Positions 50,817 through 60,397 of a stretch of 64,000 bases of DNA are shown piece after piece. This DNA is from Loktanella sp. 5RATIMAR09. Lineage in GTDB: Bacteria; Pseudomonadota; Alphaproteobacteria; Rhodobacterales; Rhodobacteraceae. Where the stretch lies: the NCBI RefSeq assembly GCF_001419985.1, contig NZ_LJAL01000004.1, positions 62,001-126,000 of the forward strand, in the 5' to 3' direction. The notes beneath the pieces were generated by a model. It made no database searches, had not been told where the DNA came from, and saw only the letters and a program-made list of their open reading frames with translations. The first letter of the stretch is position 1; every line of letters starts with the position of its first letter. The translations under genes were made by a program, and so were the position numbers.

Positions 50817-51860
50817 CTAGTAGGGCATTGGATGCTGCTTATGCACGGCGTCAATCTCGGCGATCACCTCATCGGACAGGACAACATCCTTGCCATCAAG
50901 GATTTGCGTCAACTGCGCCGAAGTGGTCGCCCCAAAAATGGCAGACACCGCAAAAGGCCGTGTGCGCTGCCACGCCATTGCCATATGCACCGGATCAAGC
51001 CCGTGCTTGGCCGCAAGATCAAGATAGGCCTGTACCGCAGGCCACAACCGGTCCGTCACACGGCCACCCAGATCACCGTTGAGCGACAAACGGCTTCCAT
51101 CCGGCACGGCGCCGTTCTGGTACTTGCCGGTCAGCAGACCGCAGGCGAGCGGCGAAAACGACAACAAGGTCACATCTTCATTGACCGCCATTTCGGCCAT
51201 GTCGGTGTCGTACAAACGGCAGAGCAGCGAATATTCATTCTGCACTGATGCCATGCGGGGCAGCCCCGCCGCCTCGGCCTGATCGATCCACTTGGTCATC
51301 CCCCAAGCGCTTTCGTTCGACATGCCGATGGCGCGAATTTTGCCCGCTTTGACCATATCGCCCAGCGCCTCAAGCACATCCATCATATGGTCCATGGTCT
51401 GCTGGCGGTTCTGACCGGACGGATCATAGGTCCAGTTCTGGCGGAACATATAGGAGCCGCGCACAGGCCAATGCATCTGGTATAGGTCAATCACACCCGT
51501 CTGCAGCCGCTTGAGTGACGTATCGACCGCCTCGCGGATCACAGCACCGTCATAACCGCGCCCCTCGCGTACCCAGCCGGGGTTATTGCCGGACACTTTG
51601 GTCGCAACCACAACCTCATCGCGGCGACCCGTTTTGGCGATCCAGTTGCCAATGATCTGCTCTGACAGGCCTACGGTTTCGGCGCGGATCGGATTGACCG
51701 GATACATCTCGGCGGTGTCGAGAAAGTTGATACCGGCATCCAGCGCCATGTCGATCTGATTGTGCGCGTCATCTTCCGGCGTTTGGTTGCCAAATGTCAT
51801 GGTGCCGAGGCACCATTCGCTAACCATAATATCGGTGCGGCCAAGGGGGAGTTGTTTCAT
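50817..51860 (-). CDS. tas: NADP(H)-dependent aldo/keto reductase, Tas-like
   Basis: The 347-residue TIM-barrel reductase is close to E. coli Tas in length and N-terminal sequence (LGTMTFGNQTPEDDAHNQIDMAL). The catalytic Asp and Tyr are in NFLDTAEMYPV, Lys in VVATKVSG and His in YQMHWPVRGSY. It reduces aldehydes or ketones with NADPH; the natural substrate is not known. It is monocistronic, ends at the palindromic repeat and is divergent from the MFS gene. Confidence 0.88.
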   Translation of the reverse strand: MKQLPLGRTDIMVSEWCLGTMTFGNQTPEDDAHNQIDMALDAGINFLDTAEMYPVNPIRAETVGLSEQIIGNWIAKTGRRDEVVVATKVSGNNPGWVREGRGYDGAVIREAVDTSLKRLQTGVIDLYQMHWPVRGSYMFRQNWTYDPSGQNRQQTMDHMMDVLEALGDMVKAGKIRAIGMSNESAWGMTKWIDQAEAAGLPRMASVQNEYSLLCRLYDTDMAEMAVNEDVTLLSFSPLACGLLTGKYQNGAVPDGSRLSLNGDLGGRVTDRLWPAVQAYLDLAAKHGLDPVHMAMAWQRTRPFAVSAIFGATTSAQLTQILDGKDVVLSDEVIAEIDAVHKQHPMPY

Positions 51861-51988
51861 AGGTTCGCCTTACGCTGATTTCGCGGCAGACCCTAAAGCG
51901 CGCACCGGCAAGGGCAAGGGTGCAAAGACGACATTGACTGTCGATTATGGCCATGCCTGCCGGGAGCCGTGGGGTCATAGCTGACGAC

Positions 51989-53212
51989 ATGCGGATGTTT
52001 ATCTCTTTTGCGGCTTTGTTTTTCTCGGTGGTGCTTTTGCAGCTCTCTTCAGGTGGCGTGGGGCCACTTGATGCGCTGACGGGGATCGCGCTGGGGTTTT
52101 CGCAGGCCGAGGTCGGCTTTCTCGGGTCAGCGCATTTTGTCGGGTTTTTCATCGGGTGCTGGTGGGCACCGCGATTGATGGGGAGCGTGGGGCACAGCCG
52201 CGCCTTTGCCACCTTCACCGCGATGGGTGCGATCGGGCTGGCCGCCCATGTGATCGTGGCCGACCCGTATTTCTGGGCGCTCTTCCGCATCGGATCAGGC
52301 ATCTGCGTCGCGGGCTGCTATACGATCATCGAGGCGTGGCTGCAGGCCAAGGTCAACAATGAAACACGCGGACGCGCGATTGCGAGCTACCGTGTGGCCG
52401 ATACGGGTGCGTCGTTTGTGGCACAGTTCATGATCGGGGCGCTGGCCGATGTTGAAACCTATATCGCCTACAACATCCTGACAATTCTGTGCTGTGCATC
52501 CTTGCTGCCCTTGGCGCTCACCCGTCTCGAACAGCCTGAAACACCCAGAGCCACGCGCCTGCGCCCGGCCCTTGCCTGGGCCTGTTCCCCACTGGGCGTG
52601 GCCGCCGTCTTGGTTGCGGCCCTGTCCAGTGCCTCCTTCCGGATGGTCGGGCCTTTGTACGGGCAGGAAGTGGGTCTCAACCCCAACCAGATCGGTTCAT
52701 TTCTGGCCGCTTTCGTCGCAGGCGGGGCGATTGCGCAATATCCGGTGGGCTGGATGGCCGATAAGTTTGACCGCCGCTGGGTGATGATCTGGCTCTCGGT
52801 GGCCGCCGTGATTGCCTGCGCTTTCACCGTCACCACCTCGGGCCAAGGCACCACCATCATCATGACCGCTGCCTTCCTCTTTGGTCTGACGACGTTTCCA
52901 ATCTATTCGGTTGCGACCGCCCACGCGCACGACTTTGCCACATCGGATCAACGGGTCGAGCTTTCGGCAGCGCTGATGTTCTTTTATGCTGTGGGCGCAA
53001 TTGCCGCCCCCTATACCACGTCCGTCTTGATTGGCCTCTACGGGCCGGGGGCGCTATTCTACTTTATCTCTGCCGGACATATCCTGTTGATCATCTTTGG
53101 CCTGACACGCATGCGCGTCCGCCGCATACCAAAGCAACGCACACCTTACATTTACGCGCCGCGCACCACTTTCAGCATCGGGCGGCTTTTGGGCCGTAAC
53201 CGCGACCGCTAG
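51989..53212 (+). CDS. MFS transporter, YcaD-like
   Basis: The 407-residue protein has twelve hydrophobic spans and the MFS loop motif GWMADKFDRRWVM between helices 8 and 9 side, plus ETRGRAIASYRVADTGASF in the central region, as in the YcaD/YdhP-like subgroup. The substrate is unknown. The start at 51989 (MRMFISFAALFF) puts the first helix at the N-terminus; an ATG at 51947 would add 14 residues. It is followed by 67 bp to metG on the same strand. Confidence 0.87.
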   Translation: MRMFISFAALFFSVVLLQLSSGGVGPLDALTGIALGFSQAEVGFLGSAHFVGFFIGCWWAPRLMGSVGHSRAFATFTAMGAIGLAAHVIVADPYFWALFRIGSGICVAGCYTIIEAWLQAKVNNETRGRAIASYRVADTGASFVAQFMIGALADVETYIAYNILTILCCASLLPLALTRLEQPETPRATRLRPALAWACSPLGVAAVLVAALSSASFRMVGPLYGQEVGLNPNQIGSFLAAFVAGGAIAQYPVGWMADKFDRRWVMIWLSVAAVIACAFTVTTSGQGTTIIMTAAFLFGLTTFPIYSVATAHAHDFATSDQRVELSAALMFFYAVGAIAAPYTTSVLIGLYGPGALFYFISAGHILLIIFGLTRMRVRRIPKQRTPYIYAPRTTFSIGRLLGRNRDR

Positions 53213-53279
53213 GCGCAGAACGTCTGGCACTCGGGCGCATGGCCCGCTACATAGGCGCAAACGCTGAAGGACACATCGC

Positions 53280-55001
53280 ATGGCCCGCCATCTGATCACA
53301 TCTGCCATCCCCTATATCAACGGGATCAAACACCTCGGAAACCTTGTCGGCAGCCAACTGCCCGCCGACCTTTATGCCCGCTACCTGCGCCAGCGCGGAC
53401 ATGAGGTGCTGTTTCTCTGTGCCACCGATGAGCATGGCACGCCAGCAGAGTTGGCAGCCGCGAAAGCAGGCAAACCAGTAGCCGATTACTGTGCCGAAAT
53501 GCATGGCGTGCAGGCACGCATCGCCGAAGGCTTCGGTTTGTCATTCGACCACTTTGGCCGGTCCTCCAGCCCGCAGAACCACAAGCTGACGCAGGCCTTT
53601 GCTACACGGCTGGCCGAGGTGGGGCTGATTAAAGAAGTGACCGAAGAACAGGTCTATTCCGTCGCCGACGGGCGTTTCCTGCCCGATCGCTACATTGAGG
53701 GTACCTGTCCCAACTGCGGCTTTGAAAGCGCACGGGGCGATCAATGCGACAACTGCACCAAGCAGTTGGACCCGACCGATCTGATCGACGCCCATTCCAC
53801 GATTTCGGGCTCAACCGAGTTGGAAGTGCGCGAAACAAAGCACCTTTATCTGCGCCAATCTGAATTGAAGGGCGATCTGGCCGCATGGATCGAAAGCAAG
53901 AAAGACTGGCCGATCCTGACCACATCCATCGCCAAAAAGTGGCTCAACGACGGTGACGGCCTGCAAGACCGCGGCATCACCCGCGACCTTGATTGGGGTA
54001 TTCCGGTCATGAAAGGCGACGCTGTCTGGCCCGGCATGGAAGGCAAGGTTTTTTACGTCTGGTTCGATGCCCCCATCGAATACATCGCCTGCGCGCAGGA
54101 ATGGGAAGATGCGGGTAAGGGTTCAGATTGGGCAAGCTGGTGGCGCACCGATCAAGGCGCGGATAACGTCACCTACACCCAGTTCATGGGCAAGGATAAC
54201 GTGCCGTTCCACACCCTGTCCTTCCCCGCCACGATCATGGGCACGCAGGAGCCTTGGAAGCTGGTCGATTACATCAAGTCGTTCAACTACCTGAACTATG
54301 ACGGCGGCCAGTTCAGCACCTCGCGCGGGCGTGGTGTGTTTATGGACCAAGCGCTTGAGCTTTTGCCGTCAGACTATTGGCGTTGGTGGCTTTTAAGCCA
54401 TGCACCTGAATCCTCGGACGCGGAATTTACGTGGGAAAACTTCCAGACGGACGTGAACAAAGACCTCGCGGACGTTCTGGGCAACTTTGTAAGCCGGATC
54501 ACTAAGTTTTGCCGTTCAAAGTTTTCCGAAGCCGTCCCCGAAGGCGGCACCTATGGGCCCGCAGAAGAGCAGTTGATTGCCGATCTGACCACGCGCCTGC
54601 GCGCCTACGAGGGCCACATGGACGCAATGGAAGTCCGCAAATCCGCAGCCGAGTTGCGCGCGATCTGGGTGCTGGGCAACGAATACCTGCAAGCCAACGC
54701 GCCTTGGACAACGTTTAAAACCGACCCCGAAACAGCCGCGATGCAGGTCCGCCTCGCGCTGAACCTGATCCGGATTTACGCAGTGCTGTCAGCGGCCTTT
54801 ATTCCGGATGCATCCAAGACCATGATCGACGCGATGCAAACCGACGACGACGCATGGCCCACAGACGTTGCCGCCGCCTTGAACGCGCTGCCTGCGGGGC
54901 ATGCCTTTACTGTCCCCGAAAACCTCTTCCGCAAGATCACGGATGAGGAACGCGAGGAGTGGGCGGCCCGTTTTGCAGGCACACGCGACGCAGGAGAGTA
55001 A
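53280..55001 (+). CDS. metG: Methionine-tRNA ligase
   Basis: This 573-residue class I synthetase has the HIGH-like motif in [11 protein letters not shown], a zinc knuckle [17 protein letters not shown] at about 142-158, and a KMSKS-equivalent FSTSR (about residue 343), as in the archaeal-type or KFSTS subgroup found in related alphaproteobacteria. The length equals that subgroup and there is no C-terminal EMAP domain. It is the likely housekeeping MetRS. The CMP-nonulosonate synthetase gene starts only 3 bp after its stop, so surface-sugar genes are read through from metG. Confidence 0.96.
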   Translation: MARHLITSAIPYINGIKHLGNLVGSQLPADLYARYLRQRGHEVLFLCATDEHGTPAELAAAKAGKPVADYCAEMHGVQARIAEGFGLSFDHFGRSSSPQNHKLTQAFATRLAEVGLIKEVTEEQVYSVADGRFLPDRYIEGTCPNCGFESARGDQCDNCTKQLDPTDLIDAHSTISGSTELEVRETKHLYLRQSELKGDLAAWIESKKDWPILTTSIAKKWLNDGDGLQDRGITRDLDWGIPVMKGDAVWPGMEGKVFYVWFDAPIEYIACAQEWEDAGKGSDWASWWRTDQGADNVTYTQFMGKDNVPFHTLSFPATIMGTQEPWKLVDYIKSFNYLNYDGGQFSTSRGRGVFMDQALELLPSDYWRWWLLSHAPESSDAEFTWENFQTDVNKDLADVLGNFVSRITKFCRSKFSEAVPEGGTYGPAEEQLIADLTTRLRAYEGHMDAMEVRKSAAELRAIWVLGNEYLQANAPWTTFKTDPETAAMQVRLALNLIRIYAVLSAAFIPDASKTMIDAMQTDDDAWPTDVAAALNALPAGHAFTVPENLFRKITDEEREEWAARFAGTRDAGE

Positions 55002-55004
55002 GCC

Positions 55005-55712
55005 ATGATCATCGGCCACATTGGCGCACGTGCGGGCAGCAAGGGCGTTCCGAACAAGAACTTCCGGATGCTGCATGGCAAACCCCTGCTCGATTGGTCG
55101 CTCGATCAATTGCTGAACAGTGACCGCGTCGATCATGTGGTCGTCTCGACGGATTCAGTTGAGATGTACGAACACAGTCTAAAACGCGGCTGTCTTGATA
55201 TCGGGCTGCGCCCCGCTGCCCTTGCCACCGACACGGCAGGAAAATGGGATGTCTGGAAACACGCGTTGGGCGAGGTCGAGAAGCAAACCGGACCTGCGTC
55301 GGCCTTCCTTGACCTTGACTGCACCTCACCCCTGCGGCCCGAAAACGCGATTCCGGAGGCGCTTGACCTGTTCTTTGCGCAGACGCCCGATATGGTCATG
55401 TCCTGCTGCGAGGCGCGCAAGAACCCCTATTTCAATCTGGTTGAGCCAGATGAAACCGGCGCGCTGCACGTCAGCAAACCCCTGCCTGGCGGCGTTGTAG
55501 CCCGCCAGCAGGCGCCGGCAGTTTATGAACATGCAGCGTCAACTTACGTCGTCGCCCCCGACTATCTGCGCCGCGCCGCCAGCCTCTTTGAAGGCCGCGT
55601 GATCCCCTACATGATGGCCCCCGAAACCTGTGTCGACATCGACAGCCCCTTTGATTTCCGACTGGTGGATTTCCTGATGGGCGAACAATTGAAGGACCGA
55701 AACGATGCATGA
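55005..55712 (+). CDS. CMP-nonulosonate (acylneuraminate-type) cytidylyltransferase
   Basis: The 235-residue NeuA/PtmB/PseF-family enzyme has the nucleotide loop IGARAGSKGVPNKNFRML at the N-terminus, VVVSTDS, FLDLDCTSPLRP and the late metal residues in ETCVDIDSPFDF. It activates a nine-carbon keto acid with CTP. The exact sugar (Neu5Ac, legionaminic or pseudaminic type) cannot be read with certainty; the PtmA-like and Gfo/Idh neighbours favour a legionaminate-like or modified nonulosonate. Overlaps the next gene by 8 bp. Confidence 0.88.
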   Translation: MIIGHIGARAGSKGVPNKNFRMLHGKPLLDWSLDQLLNSDRVDHVVVSTDSVEMYEHSLKRGCLDIGLRPAALATDTAGKWDVWKHALGEVEKQTGPASAFLDLDCTSPLRPENAIPEALDLFFAQTPDMVMSCCEARKNPYFNLVEPDETGALHVSKPLPGGVVARQQAPAVYEHAASTYVVAPDYLRRAASLFEGRVIPYMMAPETCVDIDSPFDFRLVDFLMGEQLKDRNDA

Positions 55713-56496
55713 TCAATTGAAAGACAAGACCATCTTTATCACTGGTTCCGGCGGTGTTCTCGGCAGCACCTATGTGCGCCGCATGCTGGCCGCAGGTGCG
55801 CGGGTTGTCGCATCGGACCTGAAAGGCCACCGCGCCGATGCTCTGGTGGAAAGCCATGGTGAGAACCCGAATTTCCGTTTCTACGATCTGGATGTGGGCC
55901 AAGAAGACGAAGTCGTCGAAATCTTCAACCGCATCATGGCCGATGGCTGGGAACCCAATGTCGTGCTGAACAATGCCGCCATCACAGGTGAGCTGTTGAT
56001 GGGCGCAGGCAAGGCCTTTCCCGATTTCGCCGACACCAGCGTCGAGGATTGGGACAAGACCCTGCGCACCAATATGACAGGTGCCTTCATGATCGCCCGC
56101 CAGATGGACCGTGATATTGTGGGGCGCTATCCCGCGACGCTGATCAACGTGGCGTCGATGTATGCGCTGAACGGCCCGCACCACCAGATTTATGAGGATA
56201 TGCCGTTCAAATCCTTCTCGGCCTACTCGGCCACGAAGGCGGGCATTCATGGCCTCACGCTCTGGCTTGCGGGGTATTGGGCCAAGCGCAATGCGACCGT
56301 AAACACCATCGCGCCAGGTGCGGTATTCAACGGCCATTCCGACGAATTCCAGCGCCGCGTGGGTGAGCTGATCATGGCGGGCCGTATGGCGGCACCCGAT
56401 GAGATCGCGGATGCGATGCTGTTCCTGTGTTCCTCGCAGTCGGGCTATATGACCGGCCAATTGGTCAATGTGGATGGCGGCTTCAGCGGATGGTAG
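55705..56496 (+). CDS. SDR-family oxidoreductase, PtmA-like
   Basis: This 263-residue short-chain dehydrogenase has the NAD motif ITGSGGVLGSTYVRRM, NNAAITG, active-site Tyr/Lys in YSATKAGIHGL and a C-terminal GQLVNVDGGFSGW. PtmA homologues accompany nonulosonate gene clusters of flagellar glycosylation loci, and this gene follows the CMP-sugar synthetase with an 8-bp overlap. GAAGGACC lies upstream of the ATG. The substrate is unproven. Confidence 0.85.
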   Translation: MHDQLKDKTIFITGSGGVLGSTYVRRMLAAGARVVASDLKGHRADALVESHGENPNFRFYDLDVGQEDEVVEIFNRIMADGWEPNVVLNNAAITGELLMGAGKAFPDFADTSVEDWDKTLRTNMTGAFMIARQMDRDIVGRYPATLINVASMYALNGPHHQIYEDMPFKSFSAYSATKAGIHGLTLWLAGYWAKRNATVNTIAPGAVFNGHSDEFQRRVGELIMAGRMAAPDEIADAMLFLCSSQSGYMTGQLVNVDGGFSGW

Positions 56497-57422
56497 CAGA
56501 CGTCTTTCTGGTCATCGGCGCAGGATCAATCGGGCAGCGCCACGCCCGTAATCTGGCCGCATTGGGCCAGAAGGTTGACTTGGTCCCGTACCGTGAATTT
56601 GATGCAGACAAAGTCGCGCAACGGACGGATGTCGCGGGCGTCATCATCGCGACGGCAACCCCGATCCGGCTGTCGCTAGTCCAACTATGTGCTTCCAAAG
56701 ATTGGCCTTTCTACGTCGAAAAACCCCTCGGCTGGACCAAAGAGCAGATCGCCGACATCTATGCCGCTGCCGCACCCGTCTCAGACCGCTCCATGGTCGG
56801 TTTTATGATGCGCTATCACCCTGCAGTGCGCGCGCTCGCCCAACTCGATTTGTCCGATATCTACAGTTTCGCCTTCGAGATCGGCCATGACGTCCGGCAA
56901 TGGCGCGAGAACTGGTCGTTCGCGCAAAGCTATGCATCCGGTCCGGCAGGTGGCGGTGTACTGCTGGACCTGTGCCATGAGTTGGACATTGCACACTGCC
57001 TGTTTCCGCAGGCCGCAGTCACCAGTGCCGCAAGTCTGGATCACCCTGATTTCACAGGCGTCGATTTCGCCACCCGCATCAGCCTTGCCGCACCTTTGGG
57101 TACGGTCGCGATGGACTACCTGTCACCGGTCAGCCTGCGTAAAGGGCAGTTGCGCGGCACCGGGCAAGTCATTGATCTGGACCTGCTGGCGCCTGCATAC
57201 GCGCGCGATACAGGTGCCGGTCCGCAAATCACGACTTTCGATTTCGACCGCAACGATATGTTTCTGGACCTGATGGCCGATTTCATCGCCATCGCCACGC
57301 GAAAGCCCCCGTCAGGTAATCCGCTGATGCCGCGCTTGGGCGATGTACGGGAAAGTTGCGACCTGATCGCTGACGCATGGCAGGCACGAAGGTTTACCGG
57401 ACAGGTGGAGGTCGCGTTCTAG
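56490..57422 (+). CDS. Gfo/Idh/MocA-family oxidoreductase
   Basis: The 310-residue NAD-dependent sugar dehydrogenase-type protein has GAGSIGQRHARNLAALG at the N-terminus, the family Lys in VEKPLGWT and the active-site segment CHELDIAHCLF. It starts within the last codons of the SDR gene (ATG at 56490), so the three upstream genes are tightly coupled. It probably modifies a UDP- or CMP-linked sugar, or a nonulosonate precursor. It converges with the phosphatase gene with a 4-bp overlap. Confidence 0.85.
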   Translation: MVADVFLVIGAGSIGQRHARNLAALGQKVDLVPYREFDADKVAQRTDVAGVIIATATPIRLSLVQLCASKDWPFYVEKPLGWTKEQIADIYAAAAPVSDRSMVGFMMRYHPAVRALAQLDLSDIYSFAFEIGHDVRQWRENWSFAQSYASGPAGGGVLLDLCHELDIAHCLFPQAAVTSAASLDHPDFTGVDFATRISLAAPLGTVAMDYLSPVSLRKGQLRGTGQVIDLDLLAPAYARDTGAGPQITTFDFDRNDMFLDLMADFIAIATRKPPSGNPLMPRLGDVRESCDLIADAWQARRFTGQVEVAF

Positions 57423-58126
57423 CGCCAGCCTTGCCAGAATTTCAGGCCCGCCTGCTTTTGCGCGAAACTCTCGGTCAAGGCAGCGGCGTCATATTCGGTT
57501 CTGATCCAGTCTTCGATCGCGATCGGCGCTTGCCCGTTGCGCGCCTCATAGACATCAAGAAAATGATCCAGAATACCGGTCGAAGTCTTGCGGATATGCA
57601 AATACCGAAAGCTGAGTTGTCTGCGCGCTTGGGCGACAGATTGGCCATCATGGACCATCAGATAAAGCGCCGCGACAAGGCCGGTCCGATCGGCACCTGA
57701 TTTACAGTGCATCAGGAACGGACGCTCCATCTCGTCAAAAGCGGCAATGATATCCAGCAAACGCTCGCGATGCGGGGCAGCCCGCGCCGACATATGCATC
57801 GTCACCAGTGCGAGCCCAAGGCGTTCACAGCTCTCGACCTCGAACAGATAATGCGGCTGTCTGGCGACACCCCGCAGGTTCAGGATCGTTTTGATCCCCA
57901 TTGCGGCATAAGCCTCGAACCGTTTGTGATCGGGATGGTTTGAACGGTACACGCCGTCGCTGACCTGATCGAAGTTATGCCAAAAGGTGCGCAAAATGCC
58001 ATGATCCAGCCAGCGGACGTGCCAGTAGGATTTTTTGCGCTCATTCGGATCGGTGATGTCATGGCCGAATGACTTGCGCAAATCGCGCTCTTTTTGGTCC
58101 AAGGCTTTGAATATCTTGCGGATCAT
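57419..58126 (-). CDS. Dual-specificity/tyrosine-phosphatase-like protein
   Basis: The 235-residue protein has a CX5R phosphatase signature in MHCKSGADRTGLVAALYLM at about residue 139-157 and the general-acid region upstream (ALVTMHMSARAAPHRE). It resembles small bacterial DSP/PTP proteins such as those near surface polysaccharide genes. It is on the opposite strand inside the nonulosonate cluster, between Gfo/Idh and NeuB-like genes. It could dephosphorylate a tyrosine kinase or a sugar-phosphate. No signal peptide. Confidence 0.82.
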   Translation of the reverse strand: MIRKIFKALDQKERDLRKSFGHDITDPNERKKSYWHVRWLDHGILRTFWHNFDQVSDGVYRSNHPDHKRFEAYAAMGIKTILNLRGVARQPHYLFEVESCERLGLALVTMHMSARAAPHRERLLDIIAAFDEMERPFLMHCKSGADRTGLVAALYLMVHDGQSVAQARRQLSFRYLHIRKTSTGILDHFLDVYEARNGQAPIAIEDWIRTEYDAAALTESFAQKQAGLKFWQGWR

Positions 58127-58257
58127 AGGCGGCCCAGTTGCGGTTCTGCGGTGTCACTTGGACCATGACCAGCCATATTGCAATGGGCACGCACCAATTG
58201 CCCCGCAAGGTGAAACCCCATAAACACGCTTCAACAACTCAGGCAGGAGACCACACC

Positions 58258-59289
58258 ATGGATATCGCAGGCCGCAAAATCGGACCCGAACACCCCCCCC
58301 TTGTGATTGCCGAGATCGGCATCAACCACGGTGGTGATCTTGCCGTCGCCAAGGAAATGGTGCGCCTTGCCGCCGGAGCGGGCTGTGAAATGGTCAAGCA
58401 CCAGACCCACATTATCGAAGATGAAATGACCGAAGAGGCCAAGCAGATTTTCCCGCCCAACGCGGATGTGTCGATCTGGGAGGTGATGGAGGCCTGCGCG
58501 CTTTCGCTTGAGGATGAGACCGAACTCAAGCGCTATACCGAGAGCCTTGGCATGATCTGGGTTTCCACCCCCTTTTCGCGGGCAGCGGCAGATTTCCTCA
58601 ACGACCTTGATGTGCCTGCTTTCAAGATCGGATCGGGCGAGGCGGATAACCTGCCGCTGATCCGCCATATCGCGCGCATGGGCAAACCGGTGATCATGTC
58701 GACGGGCATGCAAAGCATCGAGAGCATCCGCGCTTCTGTCGCGATTCTGGATAATGCAGGGATTGAATATGCGCTCTTGGAGTGCACGAACCTTTACCCC
58801 TCACCGCCAGAAATTGTTTCGCTGCAAGGTGTGACCGACCTGCGCCAGGCCTTTCCAAACGCTGTCGTCGGTTTCTCGGATCATTCCATCGGCCCCGATA
58901 TGGCTTTGGCCTCTGTGGCACTGGGCGCGTGTATTCTGGAACGGCACTATACCGATACGCGCTATCGCAAGGGGCCTGATATCATCAATTCAATGGACCC
59001 TGCCGAACTGCGCTATCTGATCGACCGGTCCCGCGAAATCCACACCGCCCTGCATAACCCCAAACAGCGCACCAGCGCCGAGGAAGATGTTTACCGCTTT
59101 GCGCGCGCATCCGTGGTCGCAGACCGCGATCTGCCCGCGGGTCATGTGATCACCGAGGCCGACATCTGGGCGCGCCGCCCCGGTTCGGGCGAAATTGCGG
59201 GATATGATTTTGACAAGGTCGTGGGCAAAACAGTGACCCGCGCTGTGGTGCGCAACACGCAACTGAAGTGGGCCGATCTGGATGGCTGA
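58258..59289 (+). CDS. Nonulosonate synthase, NeuB/LegI/PseI family
   Basis: This 343-residue protein has a TIM-barrel synthase domain (about 1-270) starting IGPEHPPLVIAEIGINHGGD and including KIGSGEADNLPLIRHIA, MSTGMQSIESI, ECTNLYPSPPE, GFSDHSIG and ERHYTDTRYRKGPD. The C-terminal SAF/antifreeze-like domain follows (VVADRDLPAGHVITEADIWARRPGSGE). It condenses phosphoenolpyruvate with a hexosamine to form a nine-carbon acid. The start at 58258 has AGGAGA about 8 nt upstream. The GT gene that follows overlaps its stop by 8 bp. Confidence 0.92.
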   Translation: MDIAGRKIGPEHPPLVIAEIGINHGGDLAVAKEMVRLAAGAGCEMVKHQTHIIEDEMTEEAKQIFPPNADVSIWEVMEACALSLEDETELKRYTESLGMIWVSTPFSRAAADFLNDLDVPAFKIGSGEADNLPLIRHIARMGKPVIMSTGMQSIESIRASVAILDNAGIEYALLECTNLYPSPPEIVSLQGVTDLRQAFPNAVVGFSDHSIGPDMALASVALGACILERHYTDTRYRKGPDIINSMDPAELRYLIDRSREIHTALHNPKQRTSAEEDVYRFARASVVADRDLPAGHVITEADIWARRPGSGEIAGYDFDKVVGKTVTRAVVRNTQLKWADLDG

Positions 59290-60397
59290 GGCGCGGGGGC
59301 AGGTTTTTGAGCTGTCGTCGATCAAAATTCCGGAAAGCTTTCCAGAACGGCGCGGACTGCCGCGCGGCGTGGAAGTTGCGGATGAAACGCAACTGACACG
59401 TTATGATGATACCACGCTGATTTATGACTGTTTTTACAGTCCTGACCGAAAGCAAATCATTGCCTACCTGCCCAAAATGCTGGATTTTGCGCCGATGCTG
59501 CGGCGTGCCACGTTCCGTGTCGATGACCGGCGCGCAAAGCCCAAGATTTCCACAACACGGCTTTTTGACCGTCTGATATTTCCTGCGGCGACGGCTCCGC
59601 GGCACCTTGAAATACACTTGCGTGATATAACGCTTACCTTGCCTGTTCAGCTGGAAATCTCAGAGCTTTTCGCCGGACAGAACTGTCTTTATTCGATCCA
59701 GAAGGACCAGGATCTGGCATGGATACGCGATTGGGCCGCATTCCATGTCCAAGAGCAAGGTGCGACTGCCGTCCTGCTTTGTGACAACGCAAGCACGCGC
59801 TACCGGTCCATGGATGTCTTCAATACGCTCAAAACGGTCTCTGGGCTGCGGTCTGTTGCCGTCGTACAAGTCCCGTTCTCGTGGGGCCCGACCAGAGGGA
59901 TAACAAAAAGACACGGGCGCACGAAATTCCTGCAAACCGCGATGATGAATGCGATGCGTGATCGTTTCTTGCGCAAAGCCCGCGCCGTTCTGAACTGTGA
60001 TATCGACGAACTCTTCTTGCGGAAAGGACCCGCCAGCTGTTTTGATCAGGCTGCCGGTCCCATCGGTTTTGTGGCCATGAACGGGGAATGGCGGTTTGCC
60101 GCATCAACCGGCCAGCCGGTGCGCCACGTTGACCACTGGATGAAATCCCAAGATCCACCGCCATGCGCGCCAAAATATTGCGCGGCACCGGCGCATGGCT
60201 TGGGTCGGCTGACGTGGGGGATCCATGGATTGGAACGGGTCAGTCGGCGGCTTTTGCCCGTTTCAAAGGAGTTTCAGATGATCCATTGCCGTAATATTTC
60301 AAATTCATGGAAGCTCGACCGGACGAACAGCGACGAAACCGGTTTGATCGCCGATGATGATCTGCGCCGGAAACTTCAGACGGTTTTCACGGCATAA
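59282..60397 (+). CDS. Glycosyltransferase, GT92/DUF23-like
   Basis: The 371-residue protein has no membrane span. A central DAWIR-like segment (DLAWIRDWAAFHVQEQGATAVLLCDN) and RAVLNCDIDELFL give a DxD-type metal site in the style of the GT92/DUF23 family. It probably adds a sugar in surface polysaccharide or glycoprotein assembly. Overlapping neuB by 8 bp links it to nonulosonate supply. Third codon positions look less GC-biased by eye than in the housekeeping genes, which would fit transferred surface-polysaccharide DNA. Confidence 0.75.
   Translation: MAEARGQVFELSSIKIPESFPERRGLPRGVEVADETQLTRYDDTTLIYDCFYSPDRKQIIAYLPKMLDFAPMLRRATFRVDDRRAKPKISTTRLFDRLIFPAATAPRHLEIHLRDITLTLPVQLEISELFAGQNCLYSIQKDQDLAWIRDWAAFHVQEQGATAVLLCDNASTRYRSMDVFNTLKTVSGLRSVAVVQVPFSWGPTRGITKRHGRTKFLQTAMMNAMRDRFLRKARAVLNCDIDELFLRKGPASCFDQAAGPIGFVAMNGEWRFAASTGQPVRHVDHWMKSQDPPPCAPKYCAAPAHGLGRLTWGIHGLERVSRRLLPVSKEFQMIHCRNISNSWKLDRTNSDETGLIADDDLRRKLQTVFTA

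Noticed and set aside
53213..53279. SAM riboswitch upstream of metG
   Set aside because: The 67-bp gap is too short and shows no SAM riboswitch helices.
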